From Paenibacillus selenitireducens (GTDB taxonomy: Bacteria; Bacillota; Bacilli; Paenibacillales; Paenibacillaceae): 64,000 nucleotides of DNA. Positions 1-9,112 of this stretch are shown one piece after another. Within the stretch, counting starts at the first letter, position 1. Each line of letters opens with the position of its first letter. Both the position numbers and the translations under genes were made by a program. Below the pieces are notes generated by a model. The model was given only the letters and a program-made list of their open reading frames with translations. It was not told the origin of the DNA and did not search any database. Location: NCBI RefSeq assembly GCF_002021565.1, contig NZ_MSZX01000011.1, positions 124,027 to 188,026 of the forward strand, written 5' to 3'.

Positions 1-3000
1 CTGTTGCAAGGCAACCAAGAAACCAGCTACGACGTGATGTCAGGCGATGCTAGTGTTCTGCGGACGATTCGCTATATTATAACGCTGGATGCGGACACAC
101 AGCTTCCGATGGGGAGCGCGCAGCGAATGATTGGAACGATGCATCTTCCGTTCAATCGTCCCCGGCTGAATCCAGCGCGAACACGGGTCATTGAAGGTTA
201 CGGCGTACTGCAACCGCGGATTAGCGTCAGCCATGAGTCTGCCATGCGGTCGAAATTAGCTTATTTCTGGTCAGAACCGGGAATGGACCCGTATGCATTT
301 GCAGCTTCGGATCCCTATCAGGATTTATTCGCCCAAGGAATTTTCACGGGCAAGGGGATTTTTGATGTGGACGTATTTGCCGAGCTGCTGTGTGAGCGGA
401 TTCCGGAGAATGCCGTTCTTAGTCACGATTTGCTGGAGGGTGGCTTCCTGCGGGCCGGGTTACTGTCGGACATGGAGCTTATTGACGATCATCCGTCCAC
501 GTTCATGGCCTATCAAAAGCGCATGCATCGTTGGGTGCGGGGGGATTGGCAGCTGCTATGCTGGTTATACACAAAAGTATGTGACCGGCGAGGAACGCTG
601 AAACCTATTGATTTATCTTTTCTCACCCGATGGCAAATCATCGATAATTTGCGACGGAGTCTGCTTCCGATCGCTTATTTCTTCCTATTGGCACTTGCAG
701 TCTCGGTACTGCCGGGTTCCCCTTGGCGATGGGTGACCCTGGTGATGCTTACGCTGCTCATTCCTGTGATTCGACAGATCTTCATATTGCGAAACAATCT
801 TACGCATCCAAGAAGATTTCTATCAACTTTTACCCATGTGTTGATCGATATATGGACCTTGCCGTTTCAAACGGTTGTCCTGCTTGATGCTGTGGGTAAG
901 ACGCTGTATCGCCTAATGATCAGCAAGAAGCGGATGTTGGAATGGACATCTTCTTTTCATGTGGAGCGAAGCAAAAATCGTCAAGCGGCGATCCTGCATG
1001 CCCGCGGCGGTTATGTCCTCATCGTGCTGTTTGCGATCGCGGCGTTCATGCAGCCGTTATCATCGCTAAGATGGACAGGACTTGCGCTTAGTCTGTTCTG
1101 GGCTTTCGCTCCACTCGCCATTCGCTGGTTGGATCAGCCGGTGGAACAACAGGATGAATCGATCGCCCCGGCAGAGCAGGAACAATTGCGGGCTTTGGCA
1201 GAGCAAATCTGGACGTTCTACGAGGATTATGCGGGGGAGGAAGACCATTACTTGCCGCCGGATAATGTTCAATACGATCCGCCGAATGGCGTAGCCCATC
1301 GAACCTCGCCGACGAATATTGGGTTCTTGCTCACGGCTGCTCTCGCTGCTCGGGATTTCGGATTTATTACAACGCATGAACTTGTTGAGCGGTTGGAACG
1401 CACCGTGCAGACGATTGAACGATTGGATAAGTGGCAGGGTCATCTATATAACTGGTACGATACCTTGTCACTTAAGACTTTGCCGCCAGCTTATGTATCT
1501 ACGGTGGACTCCGGTAATTTCGTCGCCAGCTTGATGACAGTCAAGCAAGGATTAACTCGTTGGTTGAGGGAAGATGTCTCACAGCAACGACGGAGAGATA
1601 CCGGATTTTATGCAGGCATGCATGCGGAATTCGCTGTTGAGCTTGATAAGACGATGCCAGATGAGATCGCACGAAATCGCGTGGAAGAACTGAAAGATGC
1701 GGGCCGTTCCGATGTTGATCCTACGGAATCTTCACCGTCTGCACCCGTAATGCCTATGGCATGGGAGACGCAAGGGTACGCATTATTAGACCGGCTGGAG
1801 ATGCTGATCACGTCGACGGATTTCCACTCGCTCTATGACCATAAGGCGAAGTTGTTCGTGTTAGGTTTTCACGCTGCATCGGGTCAACGGGATAACATTC
1901 TCTACGATCTTCTCGCCTCGGAAGCTAGACAGACAAGCTTCGTTGCGATTGCGTTAGGCCAGATTTCGGTCTCCCATTGGATGGCCCTCGGGCGGACCGT
2001 TAAGCGACAAGGGCAACATCCGACGCTGGTATCCTGGTCCGGCACGATGTTCGAATACATGATGCCATGGCTTACGATGCGCACCTATCGAAATACGATC
2101 TGGGAGAGTACCTATCGCGGGGCTGTGAAGCGCCAAATCGACTATGCGCGCGAGCGAGGAGTTCCCTTTGGCATTTCGGAATCCGGCTATTATGCGTTCG
2201 ACTATCAGATGAATTATCAATACCGTGCCTTTGGCGTGCCGGGTCTCGGGTTCAAACGCGGTCTGGAGGAGGATTTGGTCGTTGCTCCTTATGCGACGGT
2301 CATGGCGCTTCCTTTTGCATTGCATGCAGGCATGGAGAATCTGCGACAGATGGAGGAGCTTGGAGCCCGAGGGAAATACGGTTATTATGAGGCCATTGAC
2401 TTCACCTCGGGGAGAATGCCGAAGGGTGAATCATGCAAAGTGATTCGCAGCTTTATGGCGCACCACCAAGGCATGAGTCTGCTTACGCTTGCCAATCTGC
2501 TGCTGCCAACCAAAATGTACGACTATTTTCATCAAGACAAACGCGTGAAGGCCGCTGAACTGCTCTTAATTGAACGTATTCCTCCTCGCGAATCCGTCTT
2601 GGATCGGGAATTATCGGCTAAAGCACGCAAAGCACAACCGGCACCTGCCCATGTGGGACCCATCCGTGAATTTAGCTCGGCGGATACACCGGTACCGGAA
2701 GTAAACGTGCATTCGAATGGATCATTCACGACGGTCGTAAGCAATAGCGGCAGCGGGTTTATCCGTTATCAAGGGATGTCCGTAACCCGTTGGCGAGAAG
2801 ATGCGGTGCTGGATCCCTGGGGCAGCTATATGTACATTCGAGATGTTACGCTGGATAAGTTATGGTCCCCGACGTTCCAACCTTGCCGCGTGCGGGCAGA
2901 GAAACAGCGCGTGAAGTTCCTGCAGGATCGCACGGCTTTTGAACGAGAAAACGATGGGATTGCAACGCTGTTGGAAATTACGGTATCTCCCGAATCGAAT

Positions 3001-6000
3001 GCAGAAATTCGGAAGCTCACATTAACGAATAAAGGGAGCGAGGCCCGAATTCTAGAAGTGACGACGTTCGTCGAGATTGCACTTGCAGCTCCGGACGCGG
3101 ATAAGGCGCATCCGGCTTTTACGAAGTTATTCGTTCAGACGGAATTTGATCAGGCTGATGCATGTTTGTTAGCGCGTAAGCGCCCCCGCAACGAAGGAGA
3201 GAAATCGATCTGGGCGTTCCATACGCTGACAACGGACGGCAGCACGCTTGGTCCGATGGAATTCGAATCGGATCGAGCAGGTTTTATCGGCAGAGGGCAT
3301 ACCTTAGCGAAGCCGAAGGGCATTGAATCCCGCTTAGCCGGTACGGTGGGTTCCGTAGCTGATCCTGCCTTTGTGATGCGACGGCGGTTACGCCTCGAAC
3401 CTGGGGAACACGTGCATTTGAATGCAGTAACGGGTGTGGCTGAATCCAGGGACGATGCCATTGCGATGGCAACGAATTTATCGCAAGCCGAACAAGCCGA
3501 GAGAACCTTCCAGCTTGCTTGGACCCGTAACCAAATTGAATTGCAGCATTTGCACATTTCCTTGGCGGATTTAGCCGTCTATCAAGTCCTAGCCGGGCGA
3601 GCGTTGTATACGGCGCCGCTTCGCCCAGAACAAGCGGAAGGTATTGCAGCGAATGTGAAGGGTCAACAAGGGTTATGGGCCCATGGTGTTTCCGGTGACC
3701 GCCCCATCGTCATGGTCCGGATCGGAGACATCGCGAATATAAGCTTCATGAACAAGCTTCTCAGCGGGTATGCATACTTGCGTGGGAAAGGGCTCGCGTT
3801 CGATCTCGTCGTTCTGAATGAATCGGCAGAAGGATATCAGCAGGACTTGCGCGATGGTCTGGTCCGGATGGGAGAACAGCTGATGGGAGGACAGGCGGGG
3901 ATCTACATCGTGCCAGCTTCCTCGCTGTCCGAAGAAGATACCTCCTTATTATTCGCGGTATCACGCGTTATTCTTCGGGCAGATGGACCGAGTCTACGGG
4001 CTCAGCTCCAAGTACCTCGGCCTCGCCGCTCGCATGAACCGCCGTTGCTGACGGCGAAGTTTCCTGCGAATCGATTCCCGTCGAGCATCACGAGCGAACC
4101 GAAGGATCTGTTGTTCTACAACGGTTCGGGAGGCTTCACACCTGACGGCAGAGAGTATCATATTGTGCTGAAGAAGGGGCACCATTTGCCAGCTCCTTGG
4201 ATTAATGTGATGGCTAATCCGAGATTTGGGTGTCTAACGTCGGAATTGTACACGGGTTATACGTGGTGGCGCAATAGCCGGGAGTGTAAGCTTACGCCTT
4301 GGTCGAACGATCCGGCATTAGATCCGCCTGGCGAAATATGCTATCTGCGGGACGAAAACAGCGGTGAGTTCTGGCAGATGGTACCGTCCCGAGGGGATGA
4401 TCCGTTGACTTACTTGGTGTCCTATGGCAGAGGGTATACGCGATATGAACATGAAAGCCATGGTCTCCAGCAGGAAATGACCGTATTCGTTCCGGTCGAT
4501 GATCCGGTCAAAGTCATTCAATTACGCTTGCGTAACACGACGGAAGAACAGCGGCATTTGTCCATGACGTATTACGCCGAATGGGTGCTCGGGGTACACA
4601 GGGAAGGGAATACCGCATATTTGGTGACCGATTGGGACGAATCGGAAGCGATGCTTCTTGCACGTAATGCCTATCAAGAGACGTTCCGGGATGCAACGGC
4701 ATTCCTAGCCGTTCATTCGCAGACAGAGGACAGCTTGGATACACCTCCGATAACTTCATGGACAGTGGACCGCCAAGCCTTTATCGGTCGAAATGGAACG
4801 CTGGAACATCCTGACGCCATGAACCGGGTTCATCTCTCGGGAGACACCGGGCCAACCTATGACGCTTGCGGCGCGGTTCAGACGAAGATCGTAATAGAGC
4901 CAGGGCAGGAACGTATCATGTACTTCTTGCTAGGATGCGAGGATTCGGCAGCGTCTGCTGGGGATCTTGTACGCAAATATCGGGAACCTCATGCATGCGA
5001 ACAAGCCTTGGAGGAGGTGCGGAAATTCTGGGATGGGATTCTGGATACCATTACGGTATCCACGCCATCGCCTGAGATGGATGTCTTGCTGAATAACTGG
5101 CTGCTCTACCAGAATCTATCCTGCCGGATGTGGGCACGCACTGCCTTCTATCAAGCGGGGGGCGCCTTCGGCTTCCGCGATCAGCTCCAGGATTCGCTTG
5201 CGATGCTGCATAGTCGGCCAGATCTGACGAGGGCTCAAATTCTGCTTCATGCCTCTCACCAATATGATGAGGGGGACGTGCAGCACTGGTGGCATGAAGA
5301 GACGCATCGAGGAATTCGTACGCGGTTCTCCGATGATTTACTCTGGTTGCCTTACGCCGTGCTGCGGTATCTCGAACATACGGAGGACGAGAGCATTCTA
5401 AGTGAGAGTGTTCCGTTCCTTCATAGTGATCCACTTGGTGAAGATGAGCATGAACGTTATGAAGAAACGGTCTTATCTGGGGAGGAAGGGACCGTTCTCG
5501 AACATTGCCTGCGCGCTTTAGATCGAAGCATGCGATTCGGTGAACATGGCTTGCCGTTAATGGGGATCGGCGACTGGAACGATGGGATGAGTCTAATCGG
5601 TCCGAAAGGACGTGGGGAAAGCGTATGGCTCGGCTGGTTCCAGGGCTATGTCTTGCAAGGGATTGCTGATCTATGTGAACGCCGCGGCGACACCTCCCGA
5701 GCGCAGCGTTACCTTGAAGCACATGCGAAGTTAAAGGATTCGCTGAATGAATCAGGGTGGGACGGTCAGTGGTATCGACGGGCATTCACGGATGGCGGGC
5801 AATGGCTCGGCTCCATTCATAATGAAGAATGCCGGATCGATTCGATTGCGCAGTCGTGGTCTGTCATTTCCGGTATGGGTCAGGATGAACGAGCGAAGCA
5901 AGCCATGCGGTCGTTCGACCGCGAGCTGGTGAACCGCAGCTTGTCTCTCGCCCATATTCTGACGCCGCCGTTCGATAAGACAGACCCCAGTCCGGGTTAT

Positions 6001-6555
6001 ATTCAGGGCTACCCTCCCGGCATTCGGGAGAATGGCGGGCAATATACGCATGGCGTCATCTGGAGCATTGTGGCTTGGAGCCGGCTTGGCGAAGGGAACA
6101 AAGCCTTTGAGTTGTTCCACATGTTCAACCCGATCATGCATACCAGAACCTCCACGGAAGTTCAGCAATACGTCGGCGAACCTTATGTCATGGCCGCGGA
6201 TGTCTATTCCGAGCAACCCCATCCGGGTCATGCCGGATGGACGTGGTACACCGGAGCATCTGGCTGGATGTATCAGGCAGGGATAGAATGGATTATCGGA
6301 CTGCGGCGCCGCGGTGACCGATTGTATATCCAGCCTTGCATACCGACGGATTGGCCGGGATTCACGGCGACCTATCGCTATGGGAATACCGAATACCGTA
6401 TTACCGTTAATAATCCATCGCATAAGTCCGGCGGGCTTACTGCGCTATCGGTAGACGGGCAGGATATAGATTTGCGTGAGCGTTCCGGTGTGGAAGGATC
6501 CTATGTTCAACTGCGGGATGATCATCGGGTCCATGAGGTCGTGTTAACCTTGTAA
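1..6555 (+). CDS. ndvB: Cyclic beta-1,2-glucan synthase (GT84-GH94), 5'-truncated
   Basis: The reading frame is open from the first base, so the N-terminus lies outside the window; about 2184 residues are visible and full-length relatives are near 2800-2900. The visible start is a GT2-like glycosyltransferase core with a DAD metal/nucleotide motif at residues 29-31, an EGGFL segment and a QKRMHRW motif, followed by about five membrane segments (roughly 215-370). Next comes a glycoamylase-like region (about 600-840), which in this family sets ring length, then two GH94-type beta-sandwich regions and an (alpha/alpha)6 barrel. The barrel carries GDWNDGM near residue 1856, whose second Asp is the GH94 general acid. 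In the family the enzyme polymerises UDP-glucose at the membrane and cyclises the chain by phosphorolysis. A hairpin terminator follows at once. The family call is firm; the product is inferred. Confidence 0.93.
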   Translation: MLQGNQETSYDVMSGDASVLRTIRYIITLDADTQLPMGSAQRMIGTMHLPFNRPRLNPARTRVIEGYGVLQPRISVSHESAMRSKLAYFWSEPGMDPYAFAASDPYQDLFAQGIFTGKGIFDVDVFAELLCERIPENAVLSHDLLEGGFLRAGLLSDMELIDDHPSTFMAYQKRMHRWVRGDWQLLCWLYTKVCDRRGTLKPIDLSFLTRWQIIDNLRRSLLPIAYFFLLALAVSVLPGSPWRWVTLVMLTLLIPVIRQIFILRNNLTHPRRFLSTFTHVLIDIWTLPFQTVVLLDAVGKTLYRLMISKKRMLEWTSSFHVERSKNRQAAILHARGGYVLIVLFAIAAFMQPLSSLRWTGLALSLFWAFAPLAIRWLDQPVEQQDESIAPAEQEQLRALAEQIWTFYEDYAGEEDHYLPPDNVQYDPPNGVAHRTSPTNIGFLLTAALAARDFGFITTHELVERLERTVQTIERLDKWQGHLYNWYDTLSLKTLPPAYVSTVDSGNFVASLMTVKQGLTRWLREDVSQQRRRDTGFYAGMHAEFAVELDKTMPDEIARNRVEELKDAGRSDVDPTESSPSAPVMPMAWETQGYALLDRLEMLITSTDFHSLYDHKAKLFVLGFHAASGQRDNILYDLLASEARQTSFVAIALGQISVSHWMALGRTVKRQGQHPTLVSWSGTMFEYMMPWLTMRTYRNTIWESTYRGAVKRQIDYARERGVPFGISESGYYAFDYQMNYQYRAFGVPGLGFKRGLEEDLVVAPYATVMALPFALHAGMENLRQMEELGARGKYGYYEAIDFTSGRMPKGESCKVIRSFMAHHQGMSLLTLANLLLPTKMYDYFHQDKRVKAAELLLIERIPPRESVLDRELSAKARKAQPAPAHVGPIREFSSADTPVPEVNVHSNGSFTTVVSNSGSGFIRYQGMSVTRWREDAVLDPWGSYMYIRDVTLDKLWSPTFQPCRVRAEKQRVKFLQDRTAFERENDGIATLLEITVSPESNAEIRKLTLTNKGSEARILEVTTFVEIALAAPDADKAHPAFTKLFVQTEFDQADACLLARKRPRNEGEKSIWAFHTLTTDGSTLGPMEFESDRAGFIGRGHTLAKPKGIESRLAGTVGSVADPAFVMRRRLRLEPGEHVHLNAVTGVAESRDDAIAMATNLSQAEQAERTFQLAWTRNQIELQHLHISLADLAVYQVLAGRALYTAPLRPEQAEGIAANVKGQQGLWAHGVSGDRPIVMVRIGDIANISFMNKLLSGYAYLRGKGLAFDLVVLNESAEGYQQDLRDGLVRMGEQLMGGQAGIYIVPASSLSEEDTSLLFAVSRVILRADGPSLRAQLQVPRPRRSHEPPLLTAKFPANRFPSSITSEPKDLLFYNGSGGFTPDGREYHIVLKKGHHLPAPWINVMANPRFGCLTSELYTGYTWWRNSRECKLTPWSNDPALDPPGEICYLRDENSGEFWQMVPSRGDDPLTYLVSYGRGYTRYEHESHGLQQEMTVFVPVDDPVKVIQLRLRNTTEEQRHLSMTYYAEWVLGVHREGNTAYLVTDWDESEAMLLARNAYQETFRDATAFLAVHSQTEDSLDTPPITSWTVDRQAFIGRNGTLEHPDAMNRVHLSGDTGPTYDACGAVQTKIVIEPGQERIMYFLLGCEDSAASAGDLVRKYREPHACEQALEEVRKFWDGILDTITVSTPSPEMDVLLNNWLLYQNLSCRMWARTAFYQAGGAFGFRDQLQDSLAMLHSRPDLTRAQILLHASHQYDEGDVQHWWHEETHRGIRTRFSDDLLWLPYAVLRYLEHTEDESILSESVPFLHSDPLGEDEHERYEETVLSGEEGTVLEHCLRALDRSMRFGEHGLPLMGIGDWNDGMSLIGPKGRGESVWLGWFQGYVLQGIADLCERRGDTSRAQRYLEAHAKLKDSLNESGWDGQWYRRAFTDGGQWLGSIHNEECRIDSIAQSWSVISGMGQDERAKQAMRSFDRELVNRSLSLAHILTPPFDKTDPSPGYIQGYPPGIRENGGQYTHGVIWSIVAWSRLGEGNKAFELFHMFNPIMHTRTSTEVQQYVGEPYVMAADVYSEQPHPGHAGWTWYTGASGWMYQAGIEWIIGLRRRGDRLYIQPCIPTDWPGFTATYRYGNTEYRITVNNPSHKSGGLTALSVDGQDIDLRERSGVEGSYVQLRDDHRVHEVVLTL

Positions 6556-6568
6556 TAGAAATGCAGGA

Positions 6569-6615
6569 CAAAGGCTGTCAGCGTGGCATCGTATGCTTCG
6601 CTGGACAGCCTTTTT
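6569..6615 (+). terminator. Rho-independent terminator of the glucan synthase gene
   Basis: The arms AAAGGCTGTC-AGCG and CGCTGGACAGCCTTT form a long stem ending in TTTTT, starting about 15 bases after the stop codon. It also separates this gene from the convergent small gene that follows. Confidence 0.85.
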
Positions 6616-6636
6616 GGTGCGTGCGTATTCATGCAC

Positions 6637-6948
6637 TTAATCATACTTATCTTCATCCATACGAACGATATGATCCACGATGAATTCCGCCTCGGTCTCA
6701 AAATTCAACACCAATGGCGATGGCAGCTGATTCATAATGTCTTGGATCATCGGCAGATCCAGGAACTGATCGAGTGCCCCCGGCTGTTCTTCAAGTTCGT
6801 CATACCATGCCCGGATCGCATCGATCAAGGCATAGAAAGAAGCCTCGAATTGTTCTGCCGTCGATTCGGATTCCTCTTGTTCGGATGCAGCCATCGATTT
6901 CCAATGCGATAACGCGTGGTCTAATGCTTGTTTAACGTTTGCGTTCAT
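6637..6948 (-). CDS. Small acidic protein of unknown function
   Basis: This is a 103-residue, acidic, mostly helical soluble protein with no signal peptide or membrane segment; I do not recognise its family. The start was placed at the ATG giving MNANVKQ because GGAGG lies 8 bases upstream on the minus strand; an upstream in-frame ATG sits directly against the Shine-Dalgarno sequence. Tryptophans and a run of Glu/Gln/Ser around residues 20-35 suggest a helical pair with a charged linker. It faces the glucan synthase gene convergently across the terminator and is divergent from the transport operon. It may be a regulator or chaperone-like protein, but nothing shows this. Confidence 0.7.
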   Translation of the reverse strand: MNANVKQALDHALSHWKSMAASEQEESESTAEQFEASFYALIDAIRAWYDELEEQPGALDQFLDLPMIQDIMNQLPSPLVLNFETEAEFIVDHIVRMDEDKYD

Positions 6949-7130
6949 ACCCATCACCTCCGGATTCGTTTCGATGAGATCTGATCTGTTACCAACTAGT
7001 ATAGCATCCTGTCGATACCTTAAAAAATCACCAGCCGACAACAAATCAAGCCATGGAGCATTGGGCCCTAGATCAGTACTATGGAGGTAAGAAGTGGAAA
7101 AATCGCATGTACAAGCAAAGGAGGATCGCG

Positions 7131-8099
7131 ATGGCTACGAAACCAGAGACGGCAGGTCGCATGCCGGGAGGGATGCATCGGGGGAGGAAGGAGGGGAGCC
7201 GAACATTCCGGCAGATGTGGAAATATAAGGCCCTGTACCTGATTTCCATCCCGGGAATTCTGTATTTTTTGATCTTTAAATATATTCCGCTCGGCGGCTC
7301 GGTCATTGCCTTTCAGGATTACAATATTTTTAAAGGGTTTACGGGGAGTGAATGGGTAGGTTTTGCGCACTTCGCTGCCATGTTCGAGCATTATGATTTC
7401 TTGCGGATTTTGAAAAATACGGTGTTGATCGGCATTTATGATCTGGTGATCGCTTTTCCCGCGCCAATCGTCTTGGCCATCCTATTGAATGAATTACGCC
7501 TGATCGTGTTTAAGCGAATTCTGCAGACCGTGGTCTACATGCCGCATTTCCTATCCTGGGTTGTCATCGCAGGAATGTCCGTGGCCATTCTTTCACCGAC
7601 GACAGGGGTGTTGAATCAATTTTTAGGATTCTTCGGGATCGAACCGCTGTATTTTCTGGGGGATAATTCATATATTCGCAGCGTACTCGTGGGTTCAGGC
7701 ATGTGGAGGGATGCAGGGTACGGCACGATTCTATACCTCGCTGCGCTTGCGGGCATTAACCCTGAATTATATGAAGCAGCGCAAATGGATGGGGCGAACC
7801 GGTGGAAGCAGACCCTTCGAATTACGCTACCGGCGCTCATTCCGACCATCATGATTCTCTTTTTACTGCATATGGGCAAATTTTTGGATTTTGGGTTCGA
7901 ACGCGTGTGGGTATTCTTGAATGCGCTGAATACGGAAAATGGTGAAATTTTGGATACGTATATTTATCGAGCCGGTTTATTATCGCAGCAATACAGTTAT
8001 ACGACAGCGGTGGGAATCTTCAAATCTCTTGTAGGACTGGTGCTTGTCATGGTAGGGAATTATTTGAGCAAAAAGTCGACAGGCGAGGGTCTATATTAA
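7131..8099 (+). CDS. lplB: ABC sugar transporter permease, LplB type
   Basis: This 322-residue CUT1-family inner-membrane permease has six predicted membrane segments after a basic N-terminus. The cytoplasmic EAA loop reads EAAQMDGANRWKQTLRITLP, which docks the ATPase. The start is the ATG behind AAAGGAGG at 7117-7124; an earlier ATG at 7053 lacks a good site. It pairs with the next gene to form the channel for oligosaccharides delivered by the lipoprotein at 9113. No ATPase gene is nearby, as is usual for LplB/YtcP systems, which in Bacillus borrow a shared MsmX-type ATPase (inference here). It is the first gene of a co-directional run to 17108. Confidence 0.92.
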   Translation: MATKPETAGRMPGGMHRGRKEGSRTFRQMWKYKALYLISIPGILYFLIFKYIPLGGSVIAFQDYNIFKGFTGSEWVGFAHFAAMFEHYDFLRILKNTVLIGIYDLVIAFPAPIVLAILLNELRLIVFKRILQTVVYMPHFLSWVVIAGMSVAILSPTTGVLNQFLGFFGIEPLYFLGDNSYIRSVLVGSGMWRDAGYGTILYLAALAGINPELYEAAQMDGANRWKQTLRITLPALIPTIMILFLLHMGKFLDFGFERVWVFLNALNTENGEILDTYIYRAGLLSQQYSYTTAVGIFKSLVGLVLVMVGNYLSKKSTGEGLY

Positions 8100-8112
8100 G
8101 GAGGGATGTTGA

Positions 8113-8994
8113 ATGAACCGCAGAATGTCAAAAGGATATCAGGTCTTTAATATACTTAACTTGTTCTTCTTGTCTCTCCTTGGACTGATCATGTTCTTAC
8201 CGTTCCTGAATGTCATTGCGCAATCCTTCAGCTCGTCGGAAGCTATTACTTCGGGGAAGGTAAGCTTCTGGCCTGTAGATTTTACGTGGATTAATTATAG
8301 CTATGTATTTAGCGATGTCTCCATCTGGCGTGCCTTTGGCGTCTCCGTATTCATAACGGTGGTGGGGACCCTGATCAATTTGATCGCGACGGCAACGCTT
8401 GCCTATCCCGTATCTCGACAGGAATATATCGGCAGGCGTATGATTGTCTTGCTTGTCCTCGTTACGATGATTTTCAGTGCGCCGCTCATTCCGAATTTCC
8501 TGCTGATGAAGAACTTGCACTTGATGAACACGCCATGGGCGATGATTCTTCCGGGCGCGATCAGTGCGTTTAATTTTTTCGTAATGCATTCATTTTTCAA
8601 GCAACTACCGCTCGAAGTGATCGATTCAGCAAGAATAGACGGTTGCGGGGAATTGCGAATGATGAGCAGCATGGTGGCTCCGTTATCGAAGCCGGTGATG
8701 GCGTCTCTAGGTATTTTTTATGCGGTGGGACACTGGAATGCCTATATGAGCGCACTGTATTATATTGATCAACCGAAATGGTGGCCGCTGCAGGTGAAGC
8801 TGAAGAAGATGTTCGAGACGGACGATATCAGCATTGATCCGGGTGCTTCACAATTCAGCGATTTGGCGCATACGTCGCCGGAAGGCATTAAGATGGCCAC
8901 GATTATCATTGCGACGCTGCCGATTATTATGATTTATCCGTTTTTGCAGAAGCATTTCGTGAAAGGGCTTACGCTCGGTGCCGTGAAATCTTAA
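8113..8994 (+). CDS. ytcP: ABC sugar transporter permease, YtcP/CarB type
   Basis: This 293-residue permease has six membrane segments and the EAA-like loop DSARIDGCGELRMMSSMVAP at about residues 175-195. It starts 13 bases after the LplB stop with an AAGGAGGG site, so the two are translated from one message and probably form a heterodimer. The family member typically works with LplA-like binding proteins in uptake of oligosaccharides or modified glycans. Nothing in the protein itself names the sugar; the downstream lyase and KdgF point to uronate-containing oligosaccharides. Confidence 0.92.
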   Translation: MNRRMSKGYQVFNILNLFFLSLLGLIMFLPFLNVIAQSFSSSEAITSGKVSFWPVDFTWINYSYVFSDVSIWRAFGVSVFITVVGTLINLIATATLAYPVSRQEYIGRRMIVLLVLVTMIFSAPLIPNFLLMKNLHLMNTPWAMILPGAISAFNFFVMHSFFKQLPLEVIDSARIDGCGELRMMSSMVAPLSKPVMASLGIFYAVGHWNAYMSALYYIDQPKWWPLQVKLKKMFETDDISIDPGASQFSDLAHTSPEGIKMATIIIATLPIIMIYPFLQKHFVKGLTLGAVKS

Positions 8995-9010
8995 AAAATG
9001 ACAGGTAGAC

Positions 9011-9097
9011 ATGAAGTTGCAACCTCACGGTCTTTCAAATTTTAGCGATACAATCATCTTGCAAATGACAGCATGATCGACGAACTTCATTTTTTTA
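9011..9097 (+). promoter_or_regulatory. Long-loop inverted repeat between permease and binding-protein genes
   Basis: ATGAAGTT (9011-9018) can pair with AACTTCAT (9083-9090), which is followed by seven T residues. The loop is about 64 bases, so it is not a classic terminator. It lies in the 118-base gap between the second permease and the lipoprotein gene. It may adjust the higher expression usually needed for the binding protein by partial termination, RNA stability or processing. Function is inferred. Confidence 0.4.
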
Positions 9098-9112
9098 GAA
9101 AAGAGGGATTGT

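Noticed and set aside
5051-6423. Two long minus-strand frames (244 and 223 codons) opposite the glucan synthase
   Set aside because: They mirror the codon bias of the plus-strand gene, lack ribosome sites and have no family-like motifs.
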